Origin: JAXDJH01 sp034663635
GTDB lineage: Bacteria; Actinomycetota; CADDZG01; WHSQ01
Reading direction: 5' to 3'
DNA length: 64,000 nucleotides
Assembly (NCBI GenBank): GCA_034663635.1
Contig: JAXDJH010000017.1
Location: 1-64,000 of the forward strand
Both the position numbers and the translations under genes were made by a program. The notes beneath the pieces are model-generated. The model saw only the letters and a program-made list of their open reading frames with translations. It did not search any database and was not told where the DNA came from. This document shows positions 55,477-64,000 of the stretch, piece by piece; the stretch's first letter is position 1; every line of letters begins with the position of its first letter.

Positions 55477-57390
55477 TTAGACGAAGAGCGCGCTAAGCCA
55501 ACCGATGGAGAGGGCGAAGATTCCTTTGCCGAACCCGATGCCTGCATCGCCCGGCTGGATGTAGAGCGTCGCCGAGTCTCCCTCCGACACCGGCGTGCCG
55601 GGTTCCGGATCCTGACGACAAACGGAGCCGGGCGGGATCGAGGCCGCGCATGGTTCATCAACCTGAGTCACGCTAAGTCCGTAGTCGCTCTCGAGGATCG
55701 ATTGAGCCTCGTCGCCGTCCTGGCCTGTCACGTTCGGCATCTCGCGCTCGGCCGGGCCTTCCGAGACGGTGATCGTGACCGTGTCTCCCGAGGCCGCTTC
55801 GGATCCGCCCTCGGGGTCCTGTGCGATGACCGTTCCTGCGTCCTCGTCGCTCGGCGTGGTGATCGTGTCCGCCACAAGACCGGCCCCCTCGATCTCAGCC
55901 ACCGCCGAGTCTTCGTCCTGACCCACGACGATCGGGACGGTGACGGGAGCGGGGCCGCCGGACACGGTGAGGTCAACCTCGGTTCCTGCAGACGCCTCGG
56001 CGTCGGCCGGAGGCGACTGCGAAAGGACGATGTCTTCTTCGACGTCCTCGGCAGGCTCGTGCGTGATGTCGCCCACCTTGAGATCGGCATCCTCGATGGC
56101 GGAGCGTGCATCGTCCAGAGAAAGGCCCTCGACGCCGGGCACCGTGACTTGCTTAGGTCCCGTCGACACTGTGAGGACGACGGTCGACCCTTCGTCGGCT
56201 TCGTCTCCGCCTGCAGGATCTTGCGCGACGACGATCCCCGACGGCTTTTTGCTTGCCTTGCGCTCGATGTTGACGTCGAAGCCTCGGTCCTCAAGACGCT
56301 CGCGTGCGGCGTCCTGATCCTGACCGACCACGTTCGGTACCCGTACCTGTTCACCGCCTAGAAGGTTGTTGGCAAGTAGATATGCGAGGCCTGCGAAAAG
56401 ACCTAACAGCAAGAGGGCGATCACTACATAGAGGCCGGCCCTTCGTCCACCGCCGGAGTCGTCTTCGTAGAACTCGTCCTGCCGCGAGATGACTTGGGTG
56501 CCAGAGGCGCCGGCCCCGCGGTCCAGGACCGTCGTTCCCGCCATCACCGGTCCCGCGTGGACTTCCTTGCCGGCGAGGAATCGCTCGAGGTCCTCGCGCA
56601 TCGCACGCGCAGACGAATATCGGTTCTCAGGGTTTTTTGCGAGCGCCTTCATCACGATGGCGTCGAGCTCGGAGGGAACGTCGGGGTTCAGCCGCGATGG
56701 TGGATCGGGGTTCTCGCGGACGTGTTTGTAGGCGATCGATAAGGGAGTGTCGCCGGTGAACGGTGGGCGGCCTGTGAGCATCTCGTACAGAACGCAACCC
56801 AGAGCGTAGATGTCCGTCCGAGCATCAACCGGCGTGCCTTGGGCCTGCTCCGGAGAGAGATAGGCAGCCGTTCCGATGACCATCCCGGTTTGGGTCATCG
56901 TCTGCTCGGCATCCGCGCCGAGCGCGCGCACGATCCCAAAGTCCGTGACCTTGGTCTGTCCGTACGACGTGATCATGATGTTGCTGGGTTTGATGTCACG
57001 GTGAACGAGTCCGGCATCGTGCGCTCGTTCAAGTGCGCGGGCCACGTCAACAGCCATCTCCGCGGCGCGTTCCGGCATGAGAGGTCCTTCTTTGACGACC
57101 TCCTCGAGCCCGCGGCCGTCGATGTACTCCATGACGATGAAGTAGGCGCCGTCATCGTTGCCGTAGTCGTAGAGCGACACGATGTTGGGGTGGGCCAGAT
57201 TGGCCGCGGCTTGAGCCTCGCGTCGGAATCGCTCGACGAACGACTTGTCCGCGGAGAGCCGTTCGTTCAGGACCTTGACGGCAACCTCGCGTCCGAGCAG
57301 CTCGTCGCGAGCGCGATAGACCTCTGCCATCCCGCCCACCCCGACGCGCTCAATCACCGCGTAGCGTCCGCCAAAAACCCGTTCAGCCAT
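55477..57390 (-). CDS. pknB: Ser/Thr protein kinase PknB with four PASTA domains
   Basis: A 637-residue receptor kinase. The kinase domain (about 10-275) has GVGGMAEVY, VAVKVL, HRDIKPSN and TDFGIVRALG. One membrane helix lies near 325-348. Four PASTA repeats follow (each ending in a VSTGP, VSGGP, VSEGP or QPGD turn), which bind muropeptides outside the cell. The fourth has two cysteines (CAASIPPGSVC). The C-terminal end (GIGFGKGIFALSIGWLSALFV) is unusually hydrophobic. It is the last gene of the rodA-pbpA-pknA-pknB unit and overlaps the pknA stop by one base. Confidence 0.95.
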   Translation of the reverse strand: MAERVFGGRYAVIERVGVGGMAEVYRARDELLGREVAVKVLNERLSADKSFVERFRREAQAAANLAHPNIVSLYDYGNDDGAYFIVMEYIDGRGLEEVVKEGPLMPERAAEMAVDVARALERAHDAGLVHRDIKPSNIMITSYGQTKVTDFGIVRALGADAEQTMTQTGMVIGTAAYLSPEQAQGTPVDARTDIYALGCVLYEMLTGRPPFTGDTPLSIAYKHVRENPDPPSRLNPDVPSELDAIVMKALAKNPENRYSSARAMREDLERFLAGKEVHAGPVMAGTTVLDRGAGASGTQVISRQDEFYEDDSGGGRRAGLYVVIALLLLGLFAGLAYLLANNLLGGEQVRVPNVVGQDQDAARERLEDRGFDVNIERKASKKPSGIVVAQDPAGGDEADEGSTVVLTVSTGPKQVTVPGVEGLSLDDARSAIEDADLKVGDITHEPAEDVEEDIVLSQSPPADAEASAGTEVDLTVSGGPAPVTVPIVVGQDEDSAVAEIEGAGLVADTITTPSDEDAGTVIAQDPEGGSEAASGDTVTITVSEGPAEREMPNVTGQDGDEAQSILESDYGLSVTQVDEPCAASIPPGSVCRQDPEPGTPVSEGDSATLYIQPGDAGIGFGKGIFALSIGWLSALFV

Positions 57391-58766
57391 CAGTCGCCTT
57401 CTCCGTGTTCCTTGTCGTGGCCATGGCCGTGCTCTTCTTTATCCGTGCTCACGACGAGGGTAATGGTGTCTCCCGGCGAAACCATGGAGCCAACGTCGGG
57501 CTCGGTGCCGATGACCGTGTCCTTCTCATACTCCTGGGAGTAGTAGGGGACCACCTCCACGATGAACCCGCGAGACTCGAGGCCTTTCACAACGTCCTTG
57601 TACTTCAAGCCGAGAATGTCTTCGGGGAGCGGGAAGCTATCCAGTGGGGGGCTTTCGGAGCTCGCTTCGTCGGACGGCGTTGGGTCGGCAGCCGCGGCAG
57701 CCGCAGGCTTCGACGCTCCCGTCTTCTTTCGACCCGCGTCGTCCTTCGTCGAGATTCGCCACACGAGCAATCCCGCGGCGATCACGGCGAGGGCGACGAA
57801 CGTGATGATCACGGCTCGTCCCAGCTTCGCGGGGTCGTATCTCGAACCGGGGATCGGCCAGACCGAGCCCGCCGAGTCTTGGTCAGGGCGGGTCATCACC
57901 GCGGTCGACCCAGGTCCGGCCGCTTGAAGGCCTCGGTTCTCCTCGGTCGGGGTGATCAAAGAGACGAGAGCCCCTCCCATCTCCGCGGCCGAGCGGAAAC
58001 GTTCCGATGGGTCCTTCGCGGTCGCTCTGGCCACTATCTCGTCGAGATCTGAGTCGATGTCCGGGTTGATCGAGCTCGGTGGTGGAACCGGATCGGAGAT
58101 ATGCCTCATGGCAACCGCCACCGCGGAATCTCCGGTGAACGGCACCGAGCCCGTGAGGCTCTCGAACAGCACTATCCCGAGGGAATAGATGTCCGATGGA
58201 GGGCCGACCTCGCTCCCGGAAGCTTGCTCTGGAGAGATGTAGTGAGCCGTTCCCAACATCACACCGGTCGCCGTCAGTGTGGAATCCCCGGCAGCGCGCG
58301 CGATGCCGAAGTCGGTCACCTTGACGCGATCGTCCGATCCCAGCAGAACGTTCGCCGGCTTGATGTCTCGGTGAACGACGCCTGCTGCGTGGGCGTGACC
58401 AAGGGCAGCAGCTGTGTGCGCAGCTATGGAGGCTGCTCTCTCGGTCTCGAGCGGCCCTTCTTTGCGAAGGACACGCCCGAGGTCTTCACCATCCACAAGT
58501 TCCATGACGATGAAGTGGACGTCTCCGTCGGACCCGTAGTCGTAGACGCTCGCGATGTTGGGGTGCGAGAGAGCGGCAGCAGAACGTGCTTCCCGCCTGA
58601 AGCGCTCGATGAAGCGGGGGTCGTCGGACAGCTCCTCCTTCAGCAACTTCACGGCGACCTTGCGCCCCAGACGTTCGTCGAGGGCGACGTAGACGGTCCC
58701 CATGCCTCCGACCGCACATTTTTCTTCCAAGCGATAACGGCCCGAGAGGACCGTGCCGATCACCAT
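57390..58766 (-). CDS. pknA: Ser/Thr protein kinase PknA-like, with one PASTA domain
   Basis: A 458-residue kinase: CAVGGMGTVYVALDE, AVKLL, HRDIKPANVLL and TDFGIARAAG in the N-terminal domain. A membrane helix (AVIITFVALAVIAAGLLVW) lies near residue 335. One PASTA-type repeat follows (LPEDILGLKYKDVVKGLESRG), unlike M. tuberculosis PknA, which lacks one. The tail is rich in histidine and acidic residues (EEHGHGHDKEHGEGD). It overlaps the pbpA stop by 7 bases. The kinases control elongation and division proteins. Confidence 0.92.
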   Translation of the reverse strand: MVIGTVLSGRYRLEEKCAVGGMGTVYVALDERLGRKVAVKLLKEELSDDPRFIERFRREARSAAALSHPNIASVYDYGSDGDVHFIVMELVDGEDLGRVLRKEGPLETERAASIAAHTAAALGHAHAAGVVHRDIKPANVLLGSDDRVKVTDFGIARAAGDSTLTATGVMLGTAHYISPEQASGSEVGPPSDIYSLGIVLFESLTGSVPFTGDSAVAVAMRHISDPVPPPSSINPDIDSDLDEIVARATAKDPSERFRSAAEMGGALVSLITPTEENRGLQAAGPGSTAVMTRPDQDSAGSVWPIPGSRYDPAKLGRAVIITFVALAVIAAGLLVWRISTKDDAGRKKTGASKPAAAAAADPTPSDEASSESPPLDSFPLPEDILGLKYKDVVKGLESRGFIVEVVPYYSQEYEKDTVIGTEPDVGSMVSPGDTITLVVSTDKEEHGHGHDKEHGEGD

Positions 58767-60262
58767 CCCCTGATCTGACGGTCGGCTTCCATGATCAGTT
58801 TCGCGATAGGCGCGGCAACCGCTCCTCCGGTGGCTTCGGATCCGAACGAGCCGCCGTTCTCGACGATGACCGCCACCGCGATCTGCGGATCATCGGCGGG
58901 GGCGAAGGCAATGAACCAAGCGTGGGGGTTCTGTCCTTCAACCGTTTGAGCGGTCCCCGTCTTACCTGCAACCTTGACGCCGGGGATCTGGGCAGCGATG
59001 CCCGTTCCCGACTCGACCACCGCGACCATCATGTCGGTGATCTCTTGAGCAGTCTGAGCCGACATCGCTTGACCCGTCGTCTCCGGATCCGTCCTCTGGA
59101 CGATCCCACCGCCGGAATCGATCACTTCCCTTACAAGGCGTAGTCGCGGTACTTCACCGTCGTTTGCGACCGTTGCAGCCAGGAGGGCCATCTGCAAAGG
59201 CGTTGCAGCAGCGTCGCCTTGCCCGATCGCCGCGTAAGCGCGGAAAGGCGCGTTGTCATCCGGAACATCCGGATACGTGCTGGCCTCTGTCCCAACGTCG
59301 AATTGCAGCGGCTCGTTGAACCCGACCGCCTCGGCCATCTTCTTGATCTCATCGTGTATGTCGAGTCCGATCAGAGCGAAAGTTGTATCGCACGAGATAC
59401 GGAGGGCCGTGAAGAGGTCGATCTGCCCCGTTCCGGTGCACGCTCGGTGCGTGAAGTTCGTGAGCGACTGGTTCGTCAAAGGCATGCACGGCGGTTCGTT
59501 GTTCGTCTTGCTGCAGGGCTCGATGGCGTCCGGGTCGGGGAACGTCGACTTGGGCGTGTACTGCCCAGACTCCAACGCGGCCGCGGCGGTCAGCACCTTC
59601 ATCGTCGATCCCGGTGGATAAGCGCGCGATGTTGCTTTGGAGATGAGAGGACTCAGCGGGGATTGTGGATCCAAAGAGTTCCAGTAGACCTTGGCCTCTT
59701 TCGCGTCGAACGAGGCCAAGGGAGTCGGGTCGAAGGCTGGGTTGTCCCACAGCGCCCGAACCTCTCCCGTCTGCGGGTCGATCGCGACGACCGCTCCTTT
59801 GTTGTTGCCGAGAGCCCGTTGAGCCGCCTCTTGGAGTCTCGAATGGATCGTCAGGCGTACGTCGTCACCCTGGTCTCCGCCACCAAGAAACTTGTCTTGG
59901 ATCTCCTGCATGGAAAGCACTCCGCTGTCGCCGAGAAGCTCGTCGTCCATCGATGCCTCGATCCGGGTCTTCCCGTAGACGATCGAGTAGAAGCCGGTGA
60001 TGTGCCCGTACAGCTCACCAAGTGGGTAGGTGCGCCGGTACTTGTATCTGCCCGTGGTGGCGGTGCTCTCTGCTACGCGCTCCCCGTCGAGCGTGAGGAT
60101 GTCGCCCCGCTTGATCGAGTACTCGCGGAGCAATGCGCGGGAGTTGGCGGGATTCTCGGCTATGCGTTCGGCCGCGAATATCTGGATGTAGTTCAGCTGC
60201 GCAAAGACCGCAATGAAGGCGACGATCAGGCCGATCCCCACCCGACGGATCTGTCGCTCCAT
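58760..60262 (-). CDS. pbpA: Class B penicillin-binding protein PbpA
   Basis: A 500-residue peptidoglycan transpeptidase. An N-terminal membrane helix precedes the dimerisation region. The transpeptidase domain has the active-site serine in YPPGSTMKV, the second motif SCDTTFAL (S-x-D rather than S-x-N), and KTGTAQT. It works with the RodA glycosyltransferase encoded just upstream (one-base overlap), as in the mycobacterial rodA-pbpA-pknA-pknB operon. Confidence 0.94.
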   Translation of the reverse strand: MERQIRRVGIGLIVAFIAVFAQLNYIQIFAAERIAENPANSRALLREYSIKRGDILTLDGERVAESTATTGRYKYRRTYPLGELYGHITGFYSIVYGKTRIEASMDDELLGDSGVLSMQEIQDKFLGGGDQGDDVRLTIHSRLQEAAQRALGNNKGAVVAIDPQTGEVRALWDNPAFDPTPLASFDAKEAKVYWNSLDPQSPLSPLISKATSRAYPPGSTMKVLTAAAALESGQYTPKSTFPDPDAIEPCSKTNNEPPCMPLTNQSLTNFTHRACTGTGQIDLFTALRISCDTTFALIGLDIHDEIKKMAEAVGFNEPLQFDVGTEASTYPDVPDDNAPFRAYAAIGQGDAAATPLQMALLAATVANDGEVPRLRLVREVIDSGGGIVQRTDPETTGQAMSAQTAQEITDMMVAVVESGTGIAAQIPGVKVAGKTGTAQTVEGQNPHAWFIAFAPADDPQIAVAVIVENGGSFGSEATGGAVAAPIAKLIMEADRQIRGW

Positions 60263-61593
60263 TAACCGCGACCCCCGATCAGGATCTCGGACGTCTCAGC
60301 CGGGGCGGGAGCCCCGCTGATGTCCTGCGAGATCCGTATCAGCAGCGCGATGAGGATGAAGTTCGACAACAAGCTCGAACCTCCATAGGACATGAAAGGC
60401 AGCGTTATCCCGGTGAGTGGCAGCAGTCGCGTTACGCCGGCAAGGATGATGATCGTTTGGACCGCAAAGCTGATGATCAAGCCGGCGGCGAGCAATTTAC
60501 CGAAGTCGTCGCGTGAGCGCATCGCGATGCGAAGGCCGCGGGCGACGAGCAACATGAAGCACACGAGCACACCCGCCGTTCCGAGAAGCCCCAGCTCTTC
60601 ACCGATCGCGGCGAAGATGAAGTCCGTATGAGCGGCGGGGATGATGTCTGGCCGACCCTGACCCAAACCCGTTCCGAACAACCCGCCCGTCGCGAGCGCG
60701 AATAGAGATTGAGCGAGCTGGTAACCCTCATCCTGGATATATCTCTGGTCGAAAACATCGAACCAGACCTGCACTCGCTGCTGCACGTGGCTGAAGGTCT
60801 CGTAGCCGATGTACGAGCCGATCGAGAAGAGCACACCGCCGAACGCCATGTACACGATGCGTGCGGTCGCGATGTAGAGCATCGCGAGGAAGATCGTGAA
60901 GAAAAGGAGGCTCGAACCGAGATCTTTCTCAAAGAACATCACCGCGAGGGAGAGACTCCACATGACGAGCAGGGGGCCGAAGTGTTTCAGGTCGGGAACG
61001 TGGAACCCAGCGATCCTTCTGGAGGCGATGGCGAGCAGCTCTTTCCGCTCCGCCAGGTACGCGGCGAAGAAGATTACGAGACATACCTTCGCTATCTCGC
61101 CCGGTTGGAAGGCGAACGATCCGACGCCAACCCACAGGCGCGCCCCGTTGATCGTCTTGCCGATCGGACTCATGGGAAGTAGCAGCAAGCCGACGCCGAT
61201 GAATCCGAGCGTGTATTTGTAACGCGCGAGCGTTCTGTAGTCGCGGACGAACGCGAGCGTGGCTATGAAGAGTGCGATCCCAACCAACGTCCAAGTGACT
61301 TGTGCCGGCCCGAACTCCTTAGGTGAAAGCCGGTATATGGCCGCCAGTCCGATCGCGTTCAGGATCGCGGCGAGAGGCAAGATCAACGGGTCGGCCTGGG
61401 GCGCAAACTTGCGAACCGCGAAGTGGGCGGCGATGTAGAAGACGGTCAGGAAAACGATGAAAGGAACGGCGAGACCAACCTTGTCCGAGTCTCGTGCGAG
61501 CGCGACGAGCAACAAGGCTCCGGACCCGGTGATCAAAGCCAGGATCAGAAGCGCGAGTTCTCGATTCCTTGGTCTGTAAGCCTGGGCGCTCAG
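60262..61593 (-). CDS. rodA: Peptidoglycan glycosyltransferase RodA (SEDS family), probable CTG start
   Basis: A 443-residue SEDS polymerase with about ten to twelve membrane segments. Conserved blocks include FQPGEIAKVCLVIFFAAYLA, DLGSSLLFFTIFLAMLY and FIFAAIGEELGLLGT, and the end block MSYGGSSLLSNF. The standard start TTG at 61536 cuts the first helix. Extension to CTG at 61593 restores it (RNRELALLILALITGSGALL), overlaps the pstP stop (CTGA), and has AAGAAGGA 9 bases upstream. I therefore favour CTG. Confidence 0.88.
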   Translation of the reverse strand: MSAQAYRPRNRELALLILALITGSGALLLVALARDSDKVGLAVPFIVFLTVFYIAAHFAVRKFAPQADPLILPLAAILNAIGLAAIYRLSPKEFGPAQVTWTLVGIALFIATLAFVRDYRTLARYKYTLGFIGVGLLLLPMSPIGKTINGARLWVGVGSFAFQPGEIAKVCLVIFFAAYLAERKELLAIASRRIAGFHVPDLKHFGPLLVMWSLSLAVMFFEKDLGSSLLFFTIFLAMLYIATARIVYMAFGGVLFSIGSYIGYETFSHVQQRVQVWFDVFDQRYIQDEGYQLAQSLFALATGGLFGTGLGQGRPDIIPAAHTDFIFAAIGEELGLLGTAGVLVCFMLLVARGLRIAMRSRDDFGKLLAAGLIISFAVQTIIILAGVTRLLPLTGITLPFMSYGGSSLLSNFILIALLIRISQDISGAPAPAETSEILIGGRG

Positions 61594-62804
61594 TTGGGCC
61601 CGTCCTTCTTGGTTCCGGTTCCTCCGAACTCGGCGTCCCCAGCCCTATCTTCGAGTTCCGTGACACGGTTCTGCGCTTCCTCCAGCGAGTCGACCTTGAT
61701 CCCCTCTTCCACATCGCCCCTGAGGAACTGCGGAAGGTCCGCCACCTTCAGGGTCGTCTGCTCCTCCGACTCGCGCAGGCTCATGCCCGCGATCTCCTCA
61801 GGCCGTCCCTTGAAGATCGTCACGTATCCCTCTTCGTCCGCCCCGACGAAGTACGAGTTGCTGAGGAGATAGCGGGTGCCGAAATAGGCCGCGCCGCCGA
61901 GGACCGCCAGCAAGACCAAGGTCAGCGCTAGAGCGCGCGGCCATCGTCGTTTCCTCAGCTCAAGGGACTCCGTCCGGATCACGCCGGTGGTGACTGCAGG
62001 CGAACGCTCTACCGGTGGAGTGTCGAAACGCATGGGCTCGCGGGGAACGGGCGGTTGCTCGGCACCCGCCGAAGCGACGCCCGTGTCGCGGTTCCCTTCT
62101 CCGAAGTCGAGGATCAGCACGGTGATGTTGTCTTCGCCGCCAGCCTCGTTCGCCAGTTCGACCAAACGGTCGGCGGCGCGCTGAGGATCCGGCTCCGACG
62201 CGAGGACGTCTCTTATCTGCGGTTCCGACAGCATCGAAGTCAGCCCATCGCTGTTGATGAGGATCCTGTCGCCCTCTTGCAACCTCAAAGTGATGGTGTC
62301 GACGTCAACATCGGAATCCACGCCGAGAGCGCGGGTGATGATGGATCGCTGGGGATGTCTCTCAGCTTCTTCAGGACGAAGCCTTCCCTCGCGAACCATC
62401 CGACCGACGAGAGTGTGGTCCTCGGTGATCTGCGAGAGGTCGCCGTCACGAAACAGATAAGCGCGCGAGTCACCGACGTGGGCGAGGTGCGCTTCCTCTC
62501 CCTCGACGAGAACGAGCGTCGTCGTCGTGCCCATCCCGCGAAGAGAGGCGTCGCTCTGGCTCCGTTCCCAGATCTTCTTGTTCGCGTCCCTCACGAGTTG
62601 GATCAATGCGTCGGGGCCGTCGGGAGCGCTCGCATCCGCGCCGCTCTTGATCGTCTTGACCGCAGTATCCGAGGCGACATCTCCGGCAAGATGACCGCCC
62701 ATCCCATCCGCAACGACGTAGAGGGGCTCGTCTATCAGGTACGAGTCTTCGTTCGCCTCGCGAACCCGTCCTACGTCAGAGCGCGCGCCGACCCGGACGT
62801 TCAT
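61590..62804 (-). CDS. pstP: PP2C-family Ser/Thr phosphatase PstP
   Basis: A 404-residue phosphatase. Metal-binding motifs are NEDSY, VVADGMGGH, HVGDSRAYL and GGEDNITVLIL in the N-terminal 240 residues. One membrane helix (ALALTLVLLAVLGGAAYFGT) lies near residue 305, with an extracytoplasmic tail. It reverses PknA and PknB phosphorylation in mycobacteria (Rv0018c). Its ATG overlaps the fhaB stop (ATGA). Confidence 0.95.
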   Translation of the reverse strand: MNVRVGARSDVGRVREANEDSYLIDEPLYVVADGMGGHLAGDVASDTAVKTIKSGADASAPDGPDALIQLVRDANKKIWERSQSDASLRGMGTTTTLVLVEGEEAHLAHVGDSRAYLFRDGDLSQITEDHTLVGRMVREGRLRPEEAERHPQRSIITRALGVDSDVDVDTITLRLQEGDRILINSDGLTSMLSEPQIRDVLASEPDPQRAADRLVELANEAGGEDNITVLILDFGEGNRDTGVASAGAEQPPVPREPMRFDTPPVERSPAVTTGVIRTESLELRKRRWPRALALTLVLLAVLGGAAYFGTRYLLSNSYFVGADEEGYVTIFKGRPEEIAGMSLRESEEQTTLKVADLPQFLRGDVEEGIKVDSLEEAQNRVTELEDRAGDAEFGGTGTKKDGPN

Positions 62805-63253
62805 CTCAGTTCCATCACGGTCTTGCCGATCTTCAGACGGTCTCCGCGCTGGAGCTCCGTCGGCGCGGTGATCCGACGCCGGTTCAGATACGTGCCATTA
62901 GTAGAGCCCATGTCTTCGACCATGAATTGGTCGCCCCTCGCGAAGATCCGCCCATGGACGGTGGAGACATATGAGTCGTCGAGAACGATGTGGCTCTTCT
63001 CGCCTCGCCCGATGATCAGTTCATCACCGAGGTCGAATGACTTGCCTTTGAGGTTCTCGCCTTCGATGACCGCGAGCTTCTTAGGTGGTTTCTTGGACCG
63101 CTTCTTCTGTGGCGAAGGTGCCGAACCGCGGACGGCGGCCGGCGACGTTGCCGGCCTTAGCTCGAGGTACATCGCCCTGACAGCGCGGGCGATGAATATG
63201 TAAAGGACGAGCAGGAATGCGTACTTGAGGAGAACGAGGACGAGATCCGGCAT
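62801..63253 (-). CDS. fhaB: FHA-domain protein FhaB (FipA)
   Basis: A 150-residue protein: N-terminal membrane helix (LVLVLLKYAFLLVLYIFIA), basic linker, and an FHA domain (about 75-150) with IIGRGEKSHIVLDD, SVVHGRIF-like sequence (STVHGRIF) and DMGSTNGTYLN. FHA domains bind phosphothreonine and link kinase signalling to wall synthesis. It is the Rv0019c equivalent and is coupled to pstP. Confidence 0.92.
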   Translation of the reverse strand: MPDLVLVLLKYAFLLVLYIFIARAVRAMYLELRPATSPAAVRGSAPSPQKKRSKKPPKKLAVIEGENLKGKSFDLGDELIIGRGEKSHIVLDDSYVSTVHGRIFARGDQFMVEDMGSTNGTYLNRRRITAPTELQRGDRLKIGKTVMELR

Positions 63254-63256
63254 CGC

Positions 63257-64000
63257 CTAACCCTCGCCCCCGCTCTTGAAGAGCAACTCGCTCGTGCCGA
63301 ACGCGAGCTTGTCTCCGTCCCGCAGTGAGTGCTCCTTAGCCTGCTTTCCGTTAACGAGCGTCCCGTTCGTCGATCCGAGATCTACGAGAATCCATCCGCT
63401 CCCGTCACGTCGTAACTCCGCGTGACGCCGGCTGACATTCGAGTCGGCCAAGACCACGTCGTTCGTTGACATGCGACCGATGACCACAGGGTCGCGCGTG
63501 ATCGAGATCCTCTCCTTCTGAGAACCGTCATCCCCGAGGACGATGAGTTCTGCCCCCGAACTAGGCACGCCAAGTCGGTCGGCGGTGTCGGTCGCGATCG
63601 CACGCGAGGCCGACGCGTTCTCCGCGTTCGTCTCACGTGTTGAGACGCGGGGGCCGGGCACGTCGGCATCGGCGACGAGTGACGCCTCCACCTTGAGCTC
63701 TCCTTTGCCCATCGACTCGTCGCCGACGAAAGTGATCCTGGGAAGACCCATAAGGTTCCACCGGTTCAACTTCGCCTGTTCGATCACGAGCTCGGAGAAC
63801 TCACGCTGGAGGCCCGCTTCCATCTGCGAGAACCGTTCATGGTCCTCGGGGCCCATGACCACGCGGAATTCATTGGGGGCGTAGATCCGGTTGACCGAGA
63901 CGGTCTTGTTCTCGGCCATCTCGCGCAGGATCCGGCGCCCCACCTCGACCGGTTGCAGTCCGGAGCGGAACACCTTGGTGAAGAAGCCCTCAACGAGGCC
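63257..64000 (-). CDS. fhaA: FHA-domain protein FhaA, start beyond the window
   Basis: At least 248 residues, cut at the right edge; the frame stays open to base 64000 (GLVEGFFTKVF...). The N-terminal part is DUF3662 (GLQPVEVGRRILREMAENK, FRVVMGPEDHERFSQ), and the C-terminal FHA domain has VIGRMSTNDVVLADSNVS and DLGSTNGTLVNG. FhaA binds phosphorylated proteins near the wall-synthesis machinery in mycobacteria (Rv0020c). A GTG at 63973 is in frame but internal, since family sequence continues upstream. It stops 3 bases before fhaB. Confidence 0.92.
   Translation of the reverse strand, partial: GLVEGFFTKVFRSGLQPVEVGRRILREMAENKTVSVNRIYAPNEFRVVMGPEDHERFSQMEAGLQREFSELVIEQAKLNRWNLMGLPRITFVGDESMGKGELKVEASLVADADVPGPRVSTRETNAENASASRAIATDTADRLGVPSSGAELIVLGDDGSQKERISITRDPVVIGRMSTNDVVLADSNVSRRHAELRRDGSGWILVDLGSTNGTLVNGKQAKEHSLRDGDKLAFGTSELLFKSGGEG

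Noticed and set aside
59219..60265. 348-residue open frame antisense to pbpA
   Set aside because: Shadow of a gene with intact SxxK and KTG motifs in a conserved operon.
1..64000. CRISPR arrays, insertion sequences, toxin-antitoxin or phage-defence systems
   Set aside because: No regularly spaced repeats, transposase or integrase motifs, or recognisable defence proteins were seen on either strand.

Overview
The window is chromosomal DNA from a high-GC actinobacterium (phylum Actinomycetota), centred on the replication origin. The evidence is gene order. From left to right it runs ECF sigma factor, anti-sigma factor, trxB, a secreted M23 peptidase, cwlM, then on the minus strand parB, parA, rsmG, jag, yidC, yidD, rnpA and rpmH, then the origin, then dnaA, dnaN, recF, dciA, gyrB, gyrA and a DUF3566 gene. 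At the far right are crgA, trpG and the minus-strand pknB-pknA-pbpA-rodA-pstP-fhaB-fhaA block. This is the order known around the Mycobacterium tuberculosis origin (Rv3911 to Rv3924c and Rv0001 to Rv0020c). A sortase E, a stand-alone CrgA and DUF3566 also point to Actinomycetota. Many secreted proteins not typical of mycobacteria suggest a different, probably deeply branching and uncultured, lineage; that placement is inference.

Region 1 (1-9035) holds the sigma/anti-sigma pair, thioredoxin reductase, two translationally coupled cell-wall hydrolases, and a leftward segregation, ribosome and membrane-insertion operon. A membrane-anchored Holliday-resolvase-like nuclease sits at the 3' end of parAB. 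A perfect parS-like palindrome lies between jag and rsmG. Region 2 (9036-11208) is the origin: a DnaA-box pair upstream of dnaA and an AT-rich dnaA-dnaN spacer. Region 3 (11209-19374) is the core replication and gyrase run.

Region 4 (about 19371-51293) is a roughly 32-kb accessory stretch not present at this place in mycobacteria. It carries an OpuC-type osmoprotectant ABC transporter, an MFS exporter, thioredoxin, three RibD_C/DHFR-like reductases, and many secreted or lipid-anchored proteins: an M14 peptidase, two LVIVD propellers, an RlpA-like protein, two tandem CocE/NonD hydrolases, a CopC-like protein and a GerMN lipoprotein. It also carries a Nudix-metallo-beta-lactamase fusion, a multidomain SpoIIE phosphatase and a thiolase. 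tRNA-Ile and tRNA-Ala, neighbours behind gyrA in mycobacteria, are here 10 kb apart on opposite strands, and a degenerate tRNA copy lies near tRNA-Ala.

Region 5 (51300-64000) returns to conserved order: a zinc-ribbon membrane protein, crgA, a class E sortase with a coupled 38-residue membrane peptide, trpG, a second GerMN lipoprotein, an Asp-box propeller, and the Ser/Thr kinase and cell-elongation operon, which runs off the right edge inside fhaA. I found no CRISPR array, insertion sequence or prophage. The least explained items are two genes whose best starts are non-canonical (an RlpA-like gene and rodA), two very small coupled membrane-protein genes, a DnaA-box cluster far from the origin, and the tRNA remnant.
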